Assembly: GCF_000298315.2 (NCBI RefSeq)
Contig: NZ_AEYE02000035.1
Location: 186,001 to 250,000 of the forward strand
DNA length: 64,000 bases
Direction of reading: 5' to 3'
From: Rhizobium grahamii CCGE 502
GTDB taxonomy: Bacteria > Pseudomonadota > Alphaproteobacteria > Rhizobiales > Rhizobiaceae
Shown here: positions 9,594 through 18,979 of the stretch, one piece after another
How positions within the stretch are numbered: the stretch's first letter is position 1
Layout of the letters: each line of letters starts with the position of its first letter
The notes under the pieces: generated by a model
Database searches by the model: none
Told to the model about the DNA's origin: nothing
The model's input: only the letters and a program-made list of their open reading frames with translations
Position numbers and translations under genes: made by a program

Positions 9594-10769
9594 ATGGCGA
9601 CGATTTCGCTTGGCATCATCATGCATGGTATTACCGGCCGCATGGGCTATAATCAGCACCTGGTGCGATCGATCCTGGCGATCCGGGAGCAGGGCGGGCT
9701 CCTGCTCAGAAATGGCGATCGCCTGATGCCGGAACCGATCCTCGTCGGCCGCAACGTGGACAAGATCGAGGCGGTTGCCCGCAAGCATGGACTGACCCGA
9801 ACGACCACCGACCTCGATAGCGCGCTAGCCGATCCGAACAACAAGATCTTTTTCGACGCAGGCTCGACCCAGATGCGCGTCGCCTTGCTGAGGAAGGCCA
9901 TCGAAGCCGGAAAGCACGTCTACTGCGAAAAACCGATCTCGGAGACTTTAGAGGAAGCGCTCTCCGTTGCTTCCCTCGCAGAGGAGCGCGGCGTCAAGAA
10001 CGGCGTGGTTCAGGACAAGCTCTACCTGCCGGGCCTGCGAAAGATCGCCTTGCTGAAGGACAGCGGTTTCTTTGGCAGGATTCTTTCAGTGCGTGGGGAG
10101 TTTGGCTACTGGGTGTTCGAGGGGGACTGGGGAGTGGCCGCGCAACGGCCCTCCTGGAATTACCGCGCTGCCGATGGCGGCGGTATGATCCTCGATATGC
10201 TGCCGCATTGGCGTTATGTGCTGGACAACCTTTTCGGCGAGGTCAAGGCCGTCAGCTGCTATGCGGCAACCCACATTCAAAGCCGCGTCGACGAAAATGG
10301 CGAAGTCTACCAGGCTGACGCTGATGATGCCGCCTATTCGACCTTCGAACTCGAGGGGGGCATCGTTGCTCATATCAATTCGTCCTGGGCGGTTCGCGTC
10401 CGTCGTGATGACCTCGTGACCTTCCAGGTCGACGGCACTCATGGATCGGCGGTTTGTGGTCTAACCAAGTGCTGGACCCAGCATCGCGTCAACACCCCCA
10501 AGCCGGTGTGGAACCCGGACCAGCCACAAACGATCGATTTTTACAGGACGTGGGACGAAGTTCCCGAAACACAGGTCTTCGACAACGGCTTCAAGGCGCA
10601 GTGGGAGGACTACCTGCGTTACGTCGTCGAGGACGCGCCATGGAAGTTCACCTTGAGGGAAGGGGCCAAGGGCGTTCAACTCGCCGAGCTTGCGCACAAG
10701 AGCTGGAAGGAGCGACGCTGGGTCAATGTACCCTCGCTCGCTGGCTCCGTCGCTCGCAAGGTTGCCTGA
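9594..10769 (+). CDS. Gfo/Idh/MocA-family NAD(P)-dependent oxidoreductase
   Basis: A 391-residue sugar or polyol dehydrogenase-like protein with an N-terminal Rossmann fold and the conserved EKP motif (KHVYCEKPISETLEEAL) that carries the catalytic Lys. A second conserved block, GGGMILDMLPHWRYVLD, follows in the C-terminal domain. GGGAGGAAGAG precedes the ATG. It is the first of three tightly packed genes with a DUF993 protein and a TIM-barrel isomerase, an arrangement that suggests stepwise conversion of one sugar-like substrate. Similar oxidoreductases are at 22956 and in the fusion at 61401. Confidence 0.88.
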   Translation: MATISLGIIMHGITGRMGYNQHLVRSILAIREQGGLLLRNGDRLMPEPILVGRNVDKIEAVARKHGLTRTTTDLDSALADPNNKIFFDAGSTQMRVALLRKAIEAGKHVYCEKPISETLEEALSVASLAEERGVKNGVVQDKLYLPGLRKIALLKDSGFFGRILSVRGEFGYWVFEGDWGVAAQRPSWNYRAADGGGMILDMLPHWRYVLDNLFGEVKAVSCYAATHIQSRVDENGEVYQADADDAAYSTFELEGGIVAHINSSWAVRVRRDDLVTFQVDGTHGSAVCGLTKCWTQHRVNTPKPVWNPDQPQTIDFYRTWDEVPETQVFDNGFKAQWEDYLRYVVEDAPWKFTLREGAKGVQLAELAHKSWKERRWVNVPSLAGSVARKVA

Positions 10770-10771
10770 GG

Positions 10772-11944
10772 ATGGCGACGACACTTCACCTTCCTGTTTC
10801 TGGCCGCACGCTCCAGCACTACACCATCGCCAACCAACCACTGGCCGCGCCCGAGCGCCCGGCCGGCGGACATGCATTCAATCGCGTCGTTTATGCAGCA
10901 GCACACGTGGTCGTCGATCCCCTGGCCGACAACGATCCCTGGCTCGACCGCAACATAGATTGGGAGCGCACGGTGGCGTTTCGCGAACACCTGTGGGACC
11001 TCGGCCTTGGCGTTGCAGAAGCCATGGACACAGCCCAACGCGGCATGGGGCTCGACTGGGCGGGAGCCAGGGAGCTGATTGCAGAGGTCCAGTCCGCCGC
11101 GCGCAATCGTTCCGATGCATTGATCGCCTACGGCGCAGGCACGGATCATCTCATTCCCGGGCCTGACGTCGGCATCGACGACGTGATTCGGGCCTATGAA
11201 GAACAGGTGAACTATATCGAGGGGCAGGGAGGCCGTATCATTCTGATGGCGAGCCGTGCCCTGGCCGCCGCAGCGAAAAGTCCCGAAGACTATGTCCGCG
11301 TCTATGACCGGATCCTGCGACAGGTCCGCGAACCGGTGATCATCCATTGGCTCGGTGACATGTTCGACCCCGCTCTTGCGGGTTATTGGGGATCCCGTGA
11401 CGATATGGCCGCCATGGAGACAGCGCTCGCCATCATCAACGACCACGCGAGCCGGGTAGATGGCGTGAAGATTTCCCTTCTTTCGTCCGAGAAGGAAATC
11501 GTCATGCGTCGCCGGCTCGATCCTGCGGTAAAGATGTATACCGGCGATGACTTCAACTATGCAGAACTCATCGCAGGCGACGAGGAGGGATATTCTCACG
11601 CGCTGCTTGGGATTTTCGATGCCATTGCCCCTGCGGCCAGCGCCGCCTTGCACAGGCTCGCAGCAGACGATCCCACAGGATTCCACGCCATTCTCGCCCC
11701 GACCGTGCCGTTGTCTCGGCACATCTTCAAGGCGCCGACGCGGTTCTACAAGACCGGCGTTGTCTTCCTTGCCTACCTCAACGGCTTCCAGAATCATTTC
11801 CAGATGCTCGGCGGTCAGCAGAGCACTCGCTCGATGGTTCATCTTGCCGAGTTGTTCCGGCTTGCCGACCAGGCCCGGGTGCTTCGGGACCCGGATCTGG
11901 CAGCTGAACGAATGAAGACGATCCTTGCAACAGCTGGGATCTGA
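10772..11944 (+). CDS. DUF993 family protein (aldolase/DapA-like TIM barrel)
   Basis: A 390-residue protein of the uncharacterised DUF993 family, which is related to dihydrodipicolinate synthase-like TIM barrels. Recognisable stretches are RVVYAAAHVVVDPLA, VIIHWLGDMFDPALAGYWG and VDGVKISLLSSEKE, where the Lys would be the candidate Schiff-base residue by analogy with DapA-type enzymes (inference). It starts 2 bp after the oxidoreductase stop, so it is co-translated. Working with the neighbouring oxidoreductase and isomerase it may cleave an oxidised sugar, but no substrate is known to me. Confidence 0.82.
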   Translation: MATTLHLPVSGRTLQHYTIANQPLAAPERPAGGHAFNRVVYAAAHVVVDPLADNDPWLDRNIDWERTVAFREHLWDLGLGVAEAMDTAQRGMGLDWAGARELIAEVQSAARNRSDALIAYGAGTDHLIPGPDVGIDDVIRAYEEQVNYIEGQGGRIILMASRALAAAAKSPEDYVRVYDRILRQVREPVIIHWLGDMFDPALAGYWGSRDDMAAMETALAIINDHASRVDGVKISLLSSEKEIVMRRRLDPAVKMYTGDDFNYAELIAGDEEGYSHALLGIFDAIAPAASAALHRLAADDPTGFHAILAPTVPLSRHIFKAPTRFYKTGVVFLAYLNGFQNHFQMLGGQQSTRSMVHLAELFRLADQARVLRDPDLAAERMKTILATAGI

Positions 11945-11990
11945 AAAACCAGGGCACGTCACGCAATGACGTCGGAAGGGAGAAACGCGC

Positions 11991-12815
11991 ATGCCAGTCA
12001 ACGGCCTATCGATCAATCTCGCGACCGTCCGCGAACAGTACAACATGCGGCAGGCCGTCGATGCATGCCTCAGACAGGATATCGTCGCGATCGCTCCATG
12101 GCGCGACCAGGTTCACGCGATCGGTCTTGCGGAGGCGTCGCGCATTGTCGCCGAAAACGGATTGAAAGTGACGGGACTATGCCGCGGTGGCATGTTTCCT
12201 GCTGGCAATCCAGCGGCCCGCGCCACGGCAATCGACGACAACAGGAAGGCCATCGACGAGGCAGCGGCTCTTAACGCCGACTGCCTCGTCCTTGTTGTCG
12301 GTGGTCTGCCTGTCGGATCAAGAAACATCGCCGAGGCCCGCGAGATGGTGGCGGACGGTATCGCCCAGATCCTCCCGCACGCACGCTCCGCCGGCATACC
12401 GCTCGCCATCGAACCTCTCCATCCGATGTATGCAGCCGACCGAGCCTGTGTGAATACCCTCGAGCAGGCGCTCGACATCTGCGATCTTCTCGGTGACGGG
12501 ATAGGTGTCGCAATCGACGTGTACCATGTGTGGTGGGACCCCAAACTCGAACAGCAGATCTCCCGGGCGGGAGCAGCTGGCCGGATCCTCGCCCACCATA
12601 TCTGCGACTGGCTGGTGCCAACAACGGACCTTTTGCTCGATCGCGGGATGATGGGGGACGGCGTGATCGACCTTAGGGGAATCCGCCGTTCCATTGAGGC
12701 CGCCGGCTACCATGGAGCGCAGGAGGTCGAGATCTTTTCGGCAGGGAACTGGTGGAAGCAGCCTGGCGAACAGGTACTTTCGACATGTGTCGAGCGTTTC
12801 AGGAGTGTCTGCTGA
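11991..12815 (+). CDS. Sugar phosphate isomerase/epimerase family (TIM barrel)
   Basis: A 274-residue AP-endonuclease-2-like TIM barrel. Conserved metal-site elements are IPLAIEPLHPMYAADR, VAIDVYHVWWDP, LAHHICDW and AQEVEIFS, with Glu, Asp and His ligands in the usual order. Related enzymes isomerise or dehydrate keto-sugars and inosose. It follows the DUF993 gene by 46 bp with a GGAAGGGAG ribosome site and closes the three-gene operon. Only the family can be stated from sequence. Confidence 0.87.
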   Translation: MPVNGLSINLATVREQYNMRQAVDACLRQDIVAIAPWRDQVHAIGLAEASRIVAENGLKVTGLCRGGMFPAGNPAARATAIDDNRKAIDEAAALNADCLVLVVGGLPVGSRNIAEAREMVADGIAQILPHARSAGIPLAIEPLHPMYAADRACVNTLEQALDICDLLGDGIGVAIDVYHVWWDPKLEQQISRAGAAGRILAHHICDWLVPTTDLLLDRGMMGDGVIDLRGIRRSIEAAGYHGAQEVEIFSAGNWWKQPGEQVLSTCVERFRSVC

Positions 12816-13160
12816 GCCTGAGAGAGGCGCCGTTAAATACCTGGTTAACCATGATGTTTTTTCGTTACGGAAGCAAATGCGGCTGTTACTTCCGCTATGC
12901 ATGACGCAATTTTTCCCGGACTTGCGCTTTCGGGCCGTGCTTGCGGGGGGCAAGCTTCGTTCTAGGGACGAAAATCGGTCTTTGAGAGTCGATTCTGTCG
13001 CTGCCGCAGTCATTCCGGTCTCCTTCAGAATCCGGATTGGGGGGTGATTTGTCAACCGCAGTTACGACAAATCTTCCCCGTCCGGCGGCTCTGTGGTTCA
13101 GGGCCAGGTGAGACGGGTCTGCTCACCGAACGACAACCGTCCTCCGATCGATATCCTGCA

Positions 13161-13176
13161 GTTCCCCGCGGGGAAC
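13161..13176. other. parS-like palindrome, copy 1
   Basis: GTTCCCCGCGGGGAAC, a perfect 16-bp palindrome. It fits the GTT-N4-GC-N4-AAC pattern of repABC partition sites bound by RepB. The repB gene is at 30833-31831. Confidence 0.65.
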
Positions 13177-13319
13177 TTTCTACTGAATAACCTGATCAAT
13201 CCTTGCCAAGGACAGGAGACAGCCTTCGCTTAGTCCACGCACGGAACTGTCGCCAACAATCGTTGTCCAGAGGCACGCATGAGACCCTGAGCAGTCGAGG
13301 GCGTGCGAGCCATGCCAAG

Positions 13320-13335
13320 GTTCCCCGCGGGGAAC
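13320..13335. other. parS-like palindrome, copy 2
   Basis: Identical 16 bp to copy 1, starting 159 bp after it. Confidence 0.65.
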
Positions 13336-13721
13336 TCTCAAATCGCGACGGCAACTGCCCGATGAACCCTGATCGCGTTGCGGCGCAGCCAGCACAAACC
13401 GACGCCTCGCCATTCCCACGGTACGCGCGCCCTATTGGCAGTCAGCGTTGGTCGGCCCGTGTTGTCCATCACGCCGTGAGAAACAGCCCCACTTTCTGCA
13501 TGCCAACCGGGGCCTCCACCGCAGGCTCAGGGAGACACCGCCATAGCAGACAGGCCATTTTGGTCTGGCACCCTGGCCATTAGTATCATCACCGGATCAA
13601 AGCCAACGCGCATCCAGAACCAAACGGGAGCAGGAAACGGTTGCCGCTGAACATTAGCCACTTAAACCGCCCTGCAGAATTCCGACGTCGGTTTCTGGCG
13701 CTTCGAACTCAAGCTTGGATC

Positions 13722-13737
13722 GTTCCCCGCGGGGAAC
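13722..13737. other. parS-like palindrome, copy 3
   Basis: Identical 16 bp to copies 1 and 2, starting 402 bp after copy 2. No further copy was found in the window, including around repABC. Confidence 0.65.
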
Positions 13738-14352
13738 ATTCCGACGGGGCCAGCACGTGGCCTCCAAGAGGACTCCGGTTGACATACATAGACGGCCGCC
13801 CCCCGAACCTCCAGAAACGGGAGCGTGGTCTGCAATCAACGGTCCTTGGAGCCGTGCGCCAGCGGTGCGGACAACCAAGATCACCGCCGCGCCGCTAATT
13901 CTGACAGAATTCAAAAAGCTGCTGCGCGTTCCAGGCGCGTCCAGAAACCGACGACCTCACGCACATCGGCTCTCTCTCACGGTGATCCGGCGACAGGCCC
14001 GTTACTGCGACAGCAAAACAAATTCATGGCTCGAAAAGTGCTAACCTGCCGGCGCGGGCGTATCACCAACGTGAGTTCATCCTCGGCAAACTCCAAAACC
14101 AGCATGCCATCCTGCGCCGCTCGTCAGCTTCGCGGATCATCTGCACCAGTGCACAGGCAAACAGGTGCCTTCGGGAAAGCCGGCGCGGATGGGACGAGCG
14201 TCGTCTCCCGCTTGTCCACACACGCCGTCAACGCAACTGAAATGACGGCGCCTCGGCACACTGGCGTTCGAGCAGCCAGATCAATTCGGGCGCTTGGAAG
14301 AAGCAACCGGCCCGACACCAAAATGCAGTGCGCGCAATGCGACCGGACGACT

Positions 14353-14784
14353 CTAGCGGTTGACGCGCGTCGACAGGATAATCGACGAGAGGGTCTTTTC
14401 GACCCCCTCGAGCTCGCCGATCTTGTCAATGACCGTATCGAGCTCGCTGATGGATTCCGCGGCAACGATTGCGATCATGTCGAAGCTGCCGCTAACGGAA
14501 TAGACGACCCGGACGTGCGCCATCGCCTGCAGCTCAAGCGTCACGCGCCCAAGTGCCTTCGCTGCCAGCGTGATGAGCACATGCGCCTTTATCTGCCCGC
14601 TTTCGAAAGAATCGGACAGGCGCACACCGTAGCCGGCAATGACGCCGTCCCGCTCCAGCCGCTCAATCTTCGCCTGGACTGTCGTGCGTGACAGACCAAG
14701 CTTGCGGGCCAACATGGCCGTCGGTATGCGGGCATTCTCGCTGAGGATCGACAAAAGTTGCCGATCCTTGTCGCTCATCGTCAT
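14353..14784 (-). CDS. Lrp/AsnC-family regulator, probably of lysine catabolism
   Basis: A 143-residue Lrp-type protein: AsnC helix-turn-helix (LLSILSENARIPTAMLARKL, then LSRTTVQAKIERLERDGVI) and RAM domain (GSFDMIAIVAAESI). The start at 14784 was chosen because GGAG lies 9 bp upstream; two other ATGs in frame lie just before it. It is divergent from the lysine 6-dehydrogenase gene with 129 bp between them, so it most likely senses lysine and controls that gene. Effector and target are inferred from context. Confidence 0.88.
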   Translation of the reverse strand: MTMSDKDRQLLSILSENARIPTAMLARKLGLSRTTVQAKIERLERDGVIAGYGVRLSDSFESGQIKAHVLITLAAKALGRVTLELQAMAHVRVVYSVSGSFDMIAIVAAESISELDTVIDKIGELEGVEKTLSSIILSTRVNR

Positions 14785-14913
14785 ATTGACCATCTCCGGC
14801 GGCAATCCGCCAAAATAAGGCGGTCATTCTTATCAATATGGCGCTTTGAATCAACCAACCTGACGTGAATAAAAAGGCCATAAAGATTTTTGGATCCAGT
14901 TAGGGGAACGCAT

Positions 14914-16017
14914 ATGAAAAACATCGTCGTCATCGGTGCCGGCAAGATCGGCTCAACGATTGCCCGCCTTCTCATCCATTCCGGCGACTATCACGTCACG
15001 CTTGCCGATCGCAGCAAGCAGCAACTGGAACACATTGAGGCGAATTCCGCCCTCAGCCTGGCGGAAATCGATATCGCTGACCATGCCGCTGTGGTCAAAC
15101 TGCTCTCCGGCAAATTCGCCGTCCTGAGTGCTGCTCCGTTCCACCTGACTATCGCGATCGCCGAGGCTGCCGCCAAGGCCGGCGTGCACTACCTCGACCT
15201 AACTGAAGACGTCGAATCCACCCGCCGCGTCAAGGCGATTGCTGCGAACGCGTCCACCGCCTTCATCCCGCAATGCGGCCTCGCGCCAGGCTTCATCTCG
15301 ATCGTCGCCAACGATCTTGCCAGCCGCTTCGACAAACTCGATAGCGTCCGGATGCGCGTTGGGGCTTTGCCGCAATATCCGTCGAATGCGCTTAACTACA
15401 ATCTGACCTGGAGCACCGACGGCGTTATCAACGAATACATCGAGCCGTGCGAAGCGATCGTCGACGGACAATTGATCGAAGTGCCGGCGCTGGAAGAGCG
15501 CGAAGAATTCTCGCTCGACGGCGTGACCTACGAAGCCTTCAACACCTCGGGTGGTCTCGGCACGCTCTGCGAGACACTGAAGGGCAAGGTTCGCACGCTG
15601 AATTATCGCACCATCCGCTATCCGGGCCACGCCGCCATCATGAAGGCGCTGCTCAGCGATCTCGGCCTGCGCCATCGCCGCGAAGTCCTTAAGGATATCC
15701 TCGAGCACGCACTGCCGTCCACGATGCAGGACGTCGTAATCGTCTTTGTTACCGTGTCCGGTTGGAAGAACGGTCGCCTTGTGCAGGAAACCTATGCCAA
15801 CAAGGTCTACAGCGCCGTTGTTGCCGGCCGCATGATGAGCGCCATCCAGATCACGACCGCCTGCAGCATTTGCGCCGTTCTCGACATGCTCGCCAAGGGC
15901 GATCTGCCGGCGAAGGGCTTCATCCGCCAGGAAGATATCGGACTTGATGCGTTCCTGGACAGCCGCTTCGGCCACTACTATGCGCAGAAGGCTTACGGCG
16001 AGAAGATTGCTGGCTAA
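14914..16017 (+). CDS. Lysine 6-dehydrogenase (saccharopine dehydrogenase-like)
   Basis: A 367-residue protein with an N-terminal Rossmann motif (VVIGAGKIGSTIARLL) and the saccharopine-dehydrogenase fold (APFHLTIAIAEAAAKAGVHY, LDLTEDVEST, CGLAPGFISIVAND). Agrobacterium and Geobacillus lysine 6-dehydrogenases belong to this short saccharopine-dehydrogenase-like family and deaminate the epsilon-amino group to give piperideine-6-carboxylate. The downstream genes at 16157-20380 encode the following steps, which supports this role over a true saccharopine dehydrogenase. GGGGAA precedes the start. A strong terminator follows. Confidence 0.75.
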   Translation: MKNIVVIGAGKIGSTIARLLIHSGDYHVTLADRSKQQLEHIEANSALSLAEIDIADHAAVVKLLSGKFAVLSAAPFHLTIAIAEAAAKAGVHYLDLTEDVESTRRVKAIAANASTAFIPQCGLAPGFISIVANDLASRFDKLDSVRMRVGALPQYPSNALNYNLTWSTDGVINEYIEPCEAIVDGQLIEVPALEEREEFSLDGVTYEAFNTSGGLGTLCETLKGKVRTLNYRTIRYPGHAAIMKALLSDLGLRHRREVLKDILEHALPSTMQDVVIVFVTVSGWKNGRLVQETYANKVYSAVVAGRMMSAIQITTACSICAVLDMLAKGDLPAKGFIRQEDIGLDAFLDSRFGHYYAQKAYGEKIAG

Positions 16018-16046
16018 ACAATCTTTCGCCAAGAAGCACGCAAGAG

Positions 16047-16075
16047 AAAACGCCCGGAGACGATCCGGGCGTTTT
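16047..16075. terminator. Bidirectional terminator between convergent lysine-catabolism units
   Basis: AAAACGCCCGGA and TCCGGGCGTTTT form a perfect 12-bp stem with a 5-base loop and A/T runs on both sides. It lies between the dehydrogenase stop and the convergent aminotransferase stop. Confidence 0.85.
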
Positions 16076-16156
16076 GCATTCCTCGAAGGCCGAACTTCCG
16101 TCGGCCATAGGCAGGCAGCACGCGAAACGGGTAAACCAGCCTCGCGCCGCTGAGGA

Positions 16157-17389
16157 TTAGCCGAGCCGTCGGCAAGCAGCCGCGATACGCTCCAGCGCTT
16201 CCTTGAGATCCTGCTCCGCCGAAGCGTAGGAGATCCGGAAGAACGGCGAAAGGCCGAAGGCCGAGCCCGGGACGACGGCGACATTCGCCTCTTCGAGCAG
16301 GTAGGTGCAGAACTCGCTGTCCGTCGTGATCGTGCGGCCGGCTTTCGTTGTCCGGCCGAGAATTCCACCGCAGCCGGAGAAGGTGTAGAAGGCGCCCTCG
16401 GGCGTGCGGCAATCAAGACCATCGATGGCGTTGAGCCCCGAAACGACCAGATCGCGGCGCCGCCTGAAGCCTTCGGTTCGCTCCGCAAGAAAATCCTGCG
16501 GTCCGTTGAGCGCGGCAACAGCCGCCGCCTGGCTGATCGAGGAGGGGCAGGACGTTGCCTGGCTCTGTACGACCGCCATCGCCCTGATCAGCGGCTTAGG
16601 GCCGCCGGCATAGCCGATGCGCCAGCCCGTCATCGCGTAGGCTTTGGAGACGCCGTTGATCGTAAGCGTGCGTTCACGCAGACGCGGCTCCAACTGCAAC
16701 GGCGTGACGAAACGAAAATCGTCGTAGACGATGTGTTCGTACATATCGTCGACCATCAGCCAGAGATGTGGATGCCTGAGGAGCACATCCAGCAACGGTC
16801 GGTAGTCATCGGCGCTATAGGCTGCGCCCGATGGATTGGATGGCGAGTTCAACAACAGCCAGCGTGTCCGCGGCGTGATCGCCGCCTCGAGCTTTTCGGC
16901 CGTCAGCCGGAAGCCGCTTTCCGCGTCGCAAGGGACAAGAACCGGCTTGCCTTCGCAGATCTGGACGATGTCGGAATAGGACGTCCAGTAGGGCGTGGGG
17001 ATGATAACCTCGTCGCCGGCATCAATCGTCGCCATCATCGCGTTGAAGAGGATCTGCTTTGCACCGGTGGCGACCGTTATCTCGCTCACGTCGAAACAAA
17101 CATCGTTCTCGCGCTGAAACTTGGTGCGGATCGCTTCCTTCAGCGCCGGCGTGCCGTCGAGCGCGGTATATTTGGTCTCCCCACGCTGCATGGCGTTCCA
17201 GGCTGCCTGCTTGACATGGTCGGGCGTTTCGAAATCGGGTTCACCGGCACCAAGCACGATGACCGGCTTGCCTTGCCGCTTCATGGCCGCGGCGCGTGCA
17301 CCGATCTGCAGGATCTCGGAGACACCGATAGAAGATATCCTCGAGGCGGGCCGAAAACCCGCCTCCCCAATTTTCACATCGATCGTCAT
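16157..17389 (-). CDS. Class I aminotransferase, probably 2-aminoadipate aminotransferase
   Basis: A 410-residue fold-type-I PLP enzyme. It shows IVLGAGEPDFETPDHV near the N-terminus, NSPSNPSGAAYS, the PLP Lys in NGVSKAYAMTGWRIGY and a C-terminal substrate Arg in FFRISYAS. General annotation would be aspartate aminotransferase. Between a semialdehyde dehydrogenase and near a 2-oxoadipate-consuming enzyme it most likely converts 2-aminoadipate to 2-oxoadipate (inference). Start at 17389 has AGGAGCTGAT upstream, and the gene is 8 bp downstream of the dehydrogenase stop, in one operon. Confidence 0.85.
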   Translation of the reverse strand: MTIDVKIGEAGFRPASRISSIGVSEILQIGARAAAMKRQGKPVIVLGAGEPDFETPDHVKQAAWNAMQRGETKYTALDGTPALKEAIRTKFQRENDVCFDVSEITVATGAKQILFNAMMATIDAGDEVIIPTPYWTSYSDIVQICEGKPVLVPCDAESGFRLTAEKLEAAITPRTRWLLLNSPSNPSGAAYSADDYRPLLDVLLRHPHLWLMVDDMYEHIVYDDFRFVTPLQLEPRLRERTLTINGVSKAYAMTGWRIGYAGGPKPLIRAMAVVQSQATSCPSSISQAAAVAALNGPQDFLAERTEGFRRRRDLVVSGLNAIDGLDCRTPEGAFYTFSGCGGILGRTTKAGRTITTDSEFCTYLLEEANVAVVPGSAFGLSPFFRISYASAEQDLKEALERIAAACRRLG

Positions 17390-17397
17390 ATCAGCTC

Positions 17398-18930
17398 CTA
17401 TTCGATTTCGAAGGAGACGCCCTGCGCAAGCGGCAGAGCCCTGGAGTAGTTCACCGTGTTGGTGGCACGGCGCATGTAAGCCTTCCACGCGTCGGAGCCA
17501 GACTCGCGGCCGCCGCCGGTTTCCTTCTCACCACCAAACGCGCCGCCGATTTCGGCACCCGAAGTCCCGATGTTGACGTTGGCGATGCCGCAATCGGATC
17601 CGTCGGCCGAGAGGAAACGCTCGGCTTCGCGAAGGTCCAGCGTGAAGATCGACGAGGAGAGACCAGCGCCGACGGCGTTGTGGTCTTCGATCACCTTGTC
17701 GAAGTCGGTGTATTTCATCACGTAAAGGATTGGCGCGAACGTTTCTTCCAGCACTGGGCCGACCTGCGCGGGCATTTCCACCAGCGCCGGCTTGACGTAG
17801 TAAGCTTTGTCGTGGGGCATTGCGACGCGCTCACCGCCGTTGACGGCGCCGCCATGGGCCTTCGCCTCGCCAAGCGCCTTCTGCATGCCGTCGAAGGCAA
17901 GCTTGTCAATCAGCGGACCGACAAGCGCCGTCGTTTCGAGCGGGTTGCCGACCGAGACATTGGCATAGGCTTTCTTCAGGCGCGGCACGAGCTGGTCGTA
18001 GACGCTTTCGTGCACGAAGAGACGGCGAAGCGTCGTGCAACGCTGGCCTGCCGTGCCCATGGCGCCAAAGGCGATGGCGCGCAGCGCCATGTCGAGATCG
18101 GCAGACGGGCAGACGATACCCGCGTTGTTACCGCCGAGCTCGAGGATCGAACGGGCAAAGCGGCGCGCCAGCCGCGGACCGACTTCCCGGCCCATGCGGG
18201 TCGAGCCCGTCGCGGATACCACCGGTACCTTCGGATGATCGACCAGAATCTCGCCGACGGCACGATCGCCGATCAGCACTTCGCTCAGACCCTCCGGGGC
18301 GTCGCCGAAACGGGCAATGGCACGCTGCAGGATCGTCTGCGAAGCGAGCGCGGTCAGCGGCGTCTTCTCCGAAGGTTTCCAGACGACGGCATTGCCGCAA
18401 ACCAACGCCAGCGCACCGTTCCAGGCCCAGACGGCAACCGGGAAGTTGAAGGCGGAGATCACACCGACGACACCGAGGGGATGCCAGGTTTCCATCATCC
18501 GATGGCCGGGGCGTTCGGTTGCGATCGTCAAGCCGTAGAGCTGGCGGGACAGACCGACGGCGAAATCGCAGATGTCGATCATTTCCTGCACTTCACCAAG
18601 ACCTTCGGACGGGATTTTGCCGGCCTCGATCGACACCAGTCGGCCAAGCTCCGTCTTCACCGCGCGCAGTTCCTCGCCGAGCAGGCGAACGAGTTCGCCG
18701 CGCTTGGGCGCGGGAACCAGGCGCCAGGCCTGAAAAGCGCGGGCGGCTTTTTCGATCTTCGCGGTCGCGGCATCACGGCTGTCCGTCTTCAGGGCTGCGA
18801 GCTGTTCACCCGTGACCGGGCTGTAAGAGGCCATGTCTCCGCCGGTGTAGAGCGCCTTGTCGACGCCGATCTTGTCGAGAAGTGCGACGGTTTCCTGGGT
18901 CACATTCACTGTTCTTGCTGCGATGGTCAT
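17398..18930 (-). CDS. Aldehyde dehydrogenase, probably piperideine-6-carboxylate / aminoadipate semialdehyde dehydrogenase
   Basis: A 510-residue NAD-dependent aldehyde dehydrogenase of the ALDH7 type. Visible signatures are FNFPVAVWAWNGALALVCGN, the general-base motif ILELGGNNAGIV and the catalytic Cys in GTAGQRCTTLRRLF. ALDH7 members oxidise alpha-aminoadipate semialdehyde, the product of lysine 6-dehydrogenase. It is the middle gene of a minus-strand unit with the 2-oxoadipate enzyme upstream and the aminotransferase downstream. Confidence 0.9.
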   Translation of the reverse strand: MTIAARTVNVTQETVALLDKIGVDKALYTGGDMASYSPVTGEQLAALKTDSRDAATAKIEKAARAFQAWRLVPAPKRGELVRLLGEELRAVKTELGRLVSIEAGKIPSEGLGEVQEMIDICDFAVGLSRQLYGLTIATERPGHRMMETWHPLGVVGVISAFNFPVAVWAWNGALALVCGNAVVWKPSEKTPLTALASQTILQRAIARFGDAPEGLSEVLIGDRAVGEILVDHPKVPVVSATGSTRMGREVGPRLARRFARSILELGGNNAGIVCPSADLDMALRAIAFGAMGTAGQRCTTLRRLFVHESVYDQLVPRLKKAYANVSVGNPLETTALVGPLIDKLAFDGMQKALGEAKAHGGAVNGGERVAMPHDKAYYVKPALVEMPAQVGPVLEETFAPILYVMKYTDFDKVIEDHNAVGAGLSSSIFTLDLREAERFLSADGSDCGIANVNIGTSGAEIGGAFGGEKETGGGRESGSDAWKAYMRRATNTVNYSRALPLAQGVSFEIE

Positions 18931-18979
18931 GTGAAAAACTCTCTGTGATGTACTGGAGGATTGTCGGTTTCAGCTCGCT

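Larger units (their letters stand above)
12816..14352. other. 1.5-kb gene-free region with three parS-like palindromes
   Basis: Open frames here are short or lie antisense, lack ribosome sites and show no protein motif. The stretch contains three identical 16-bp palindromes (listed separately) and otherwise unremarkable sequence. It separates the sugar operon from the lysine catabolism genes. I interpret it as a centromere-like partition region of the replicon. Confidence 0.6.

Noticed and set aside
13161-13737. The three palindromes as a CRISPR array or insertion-sequence ends
   Set aside because: Spacing is irregular (159 and 402 bp), repeats are 16-bp palindromes, and no cas or transposase gene is near.
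13825-14691. Plus-strand open frame of 288 codons crossing the gap and the Lrp gene
   Set aside because: Half of it is antisense to a clear Lrp regulator; the remainder has no family features and no ribosome site.
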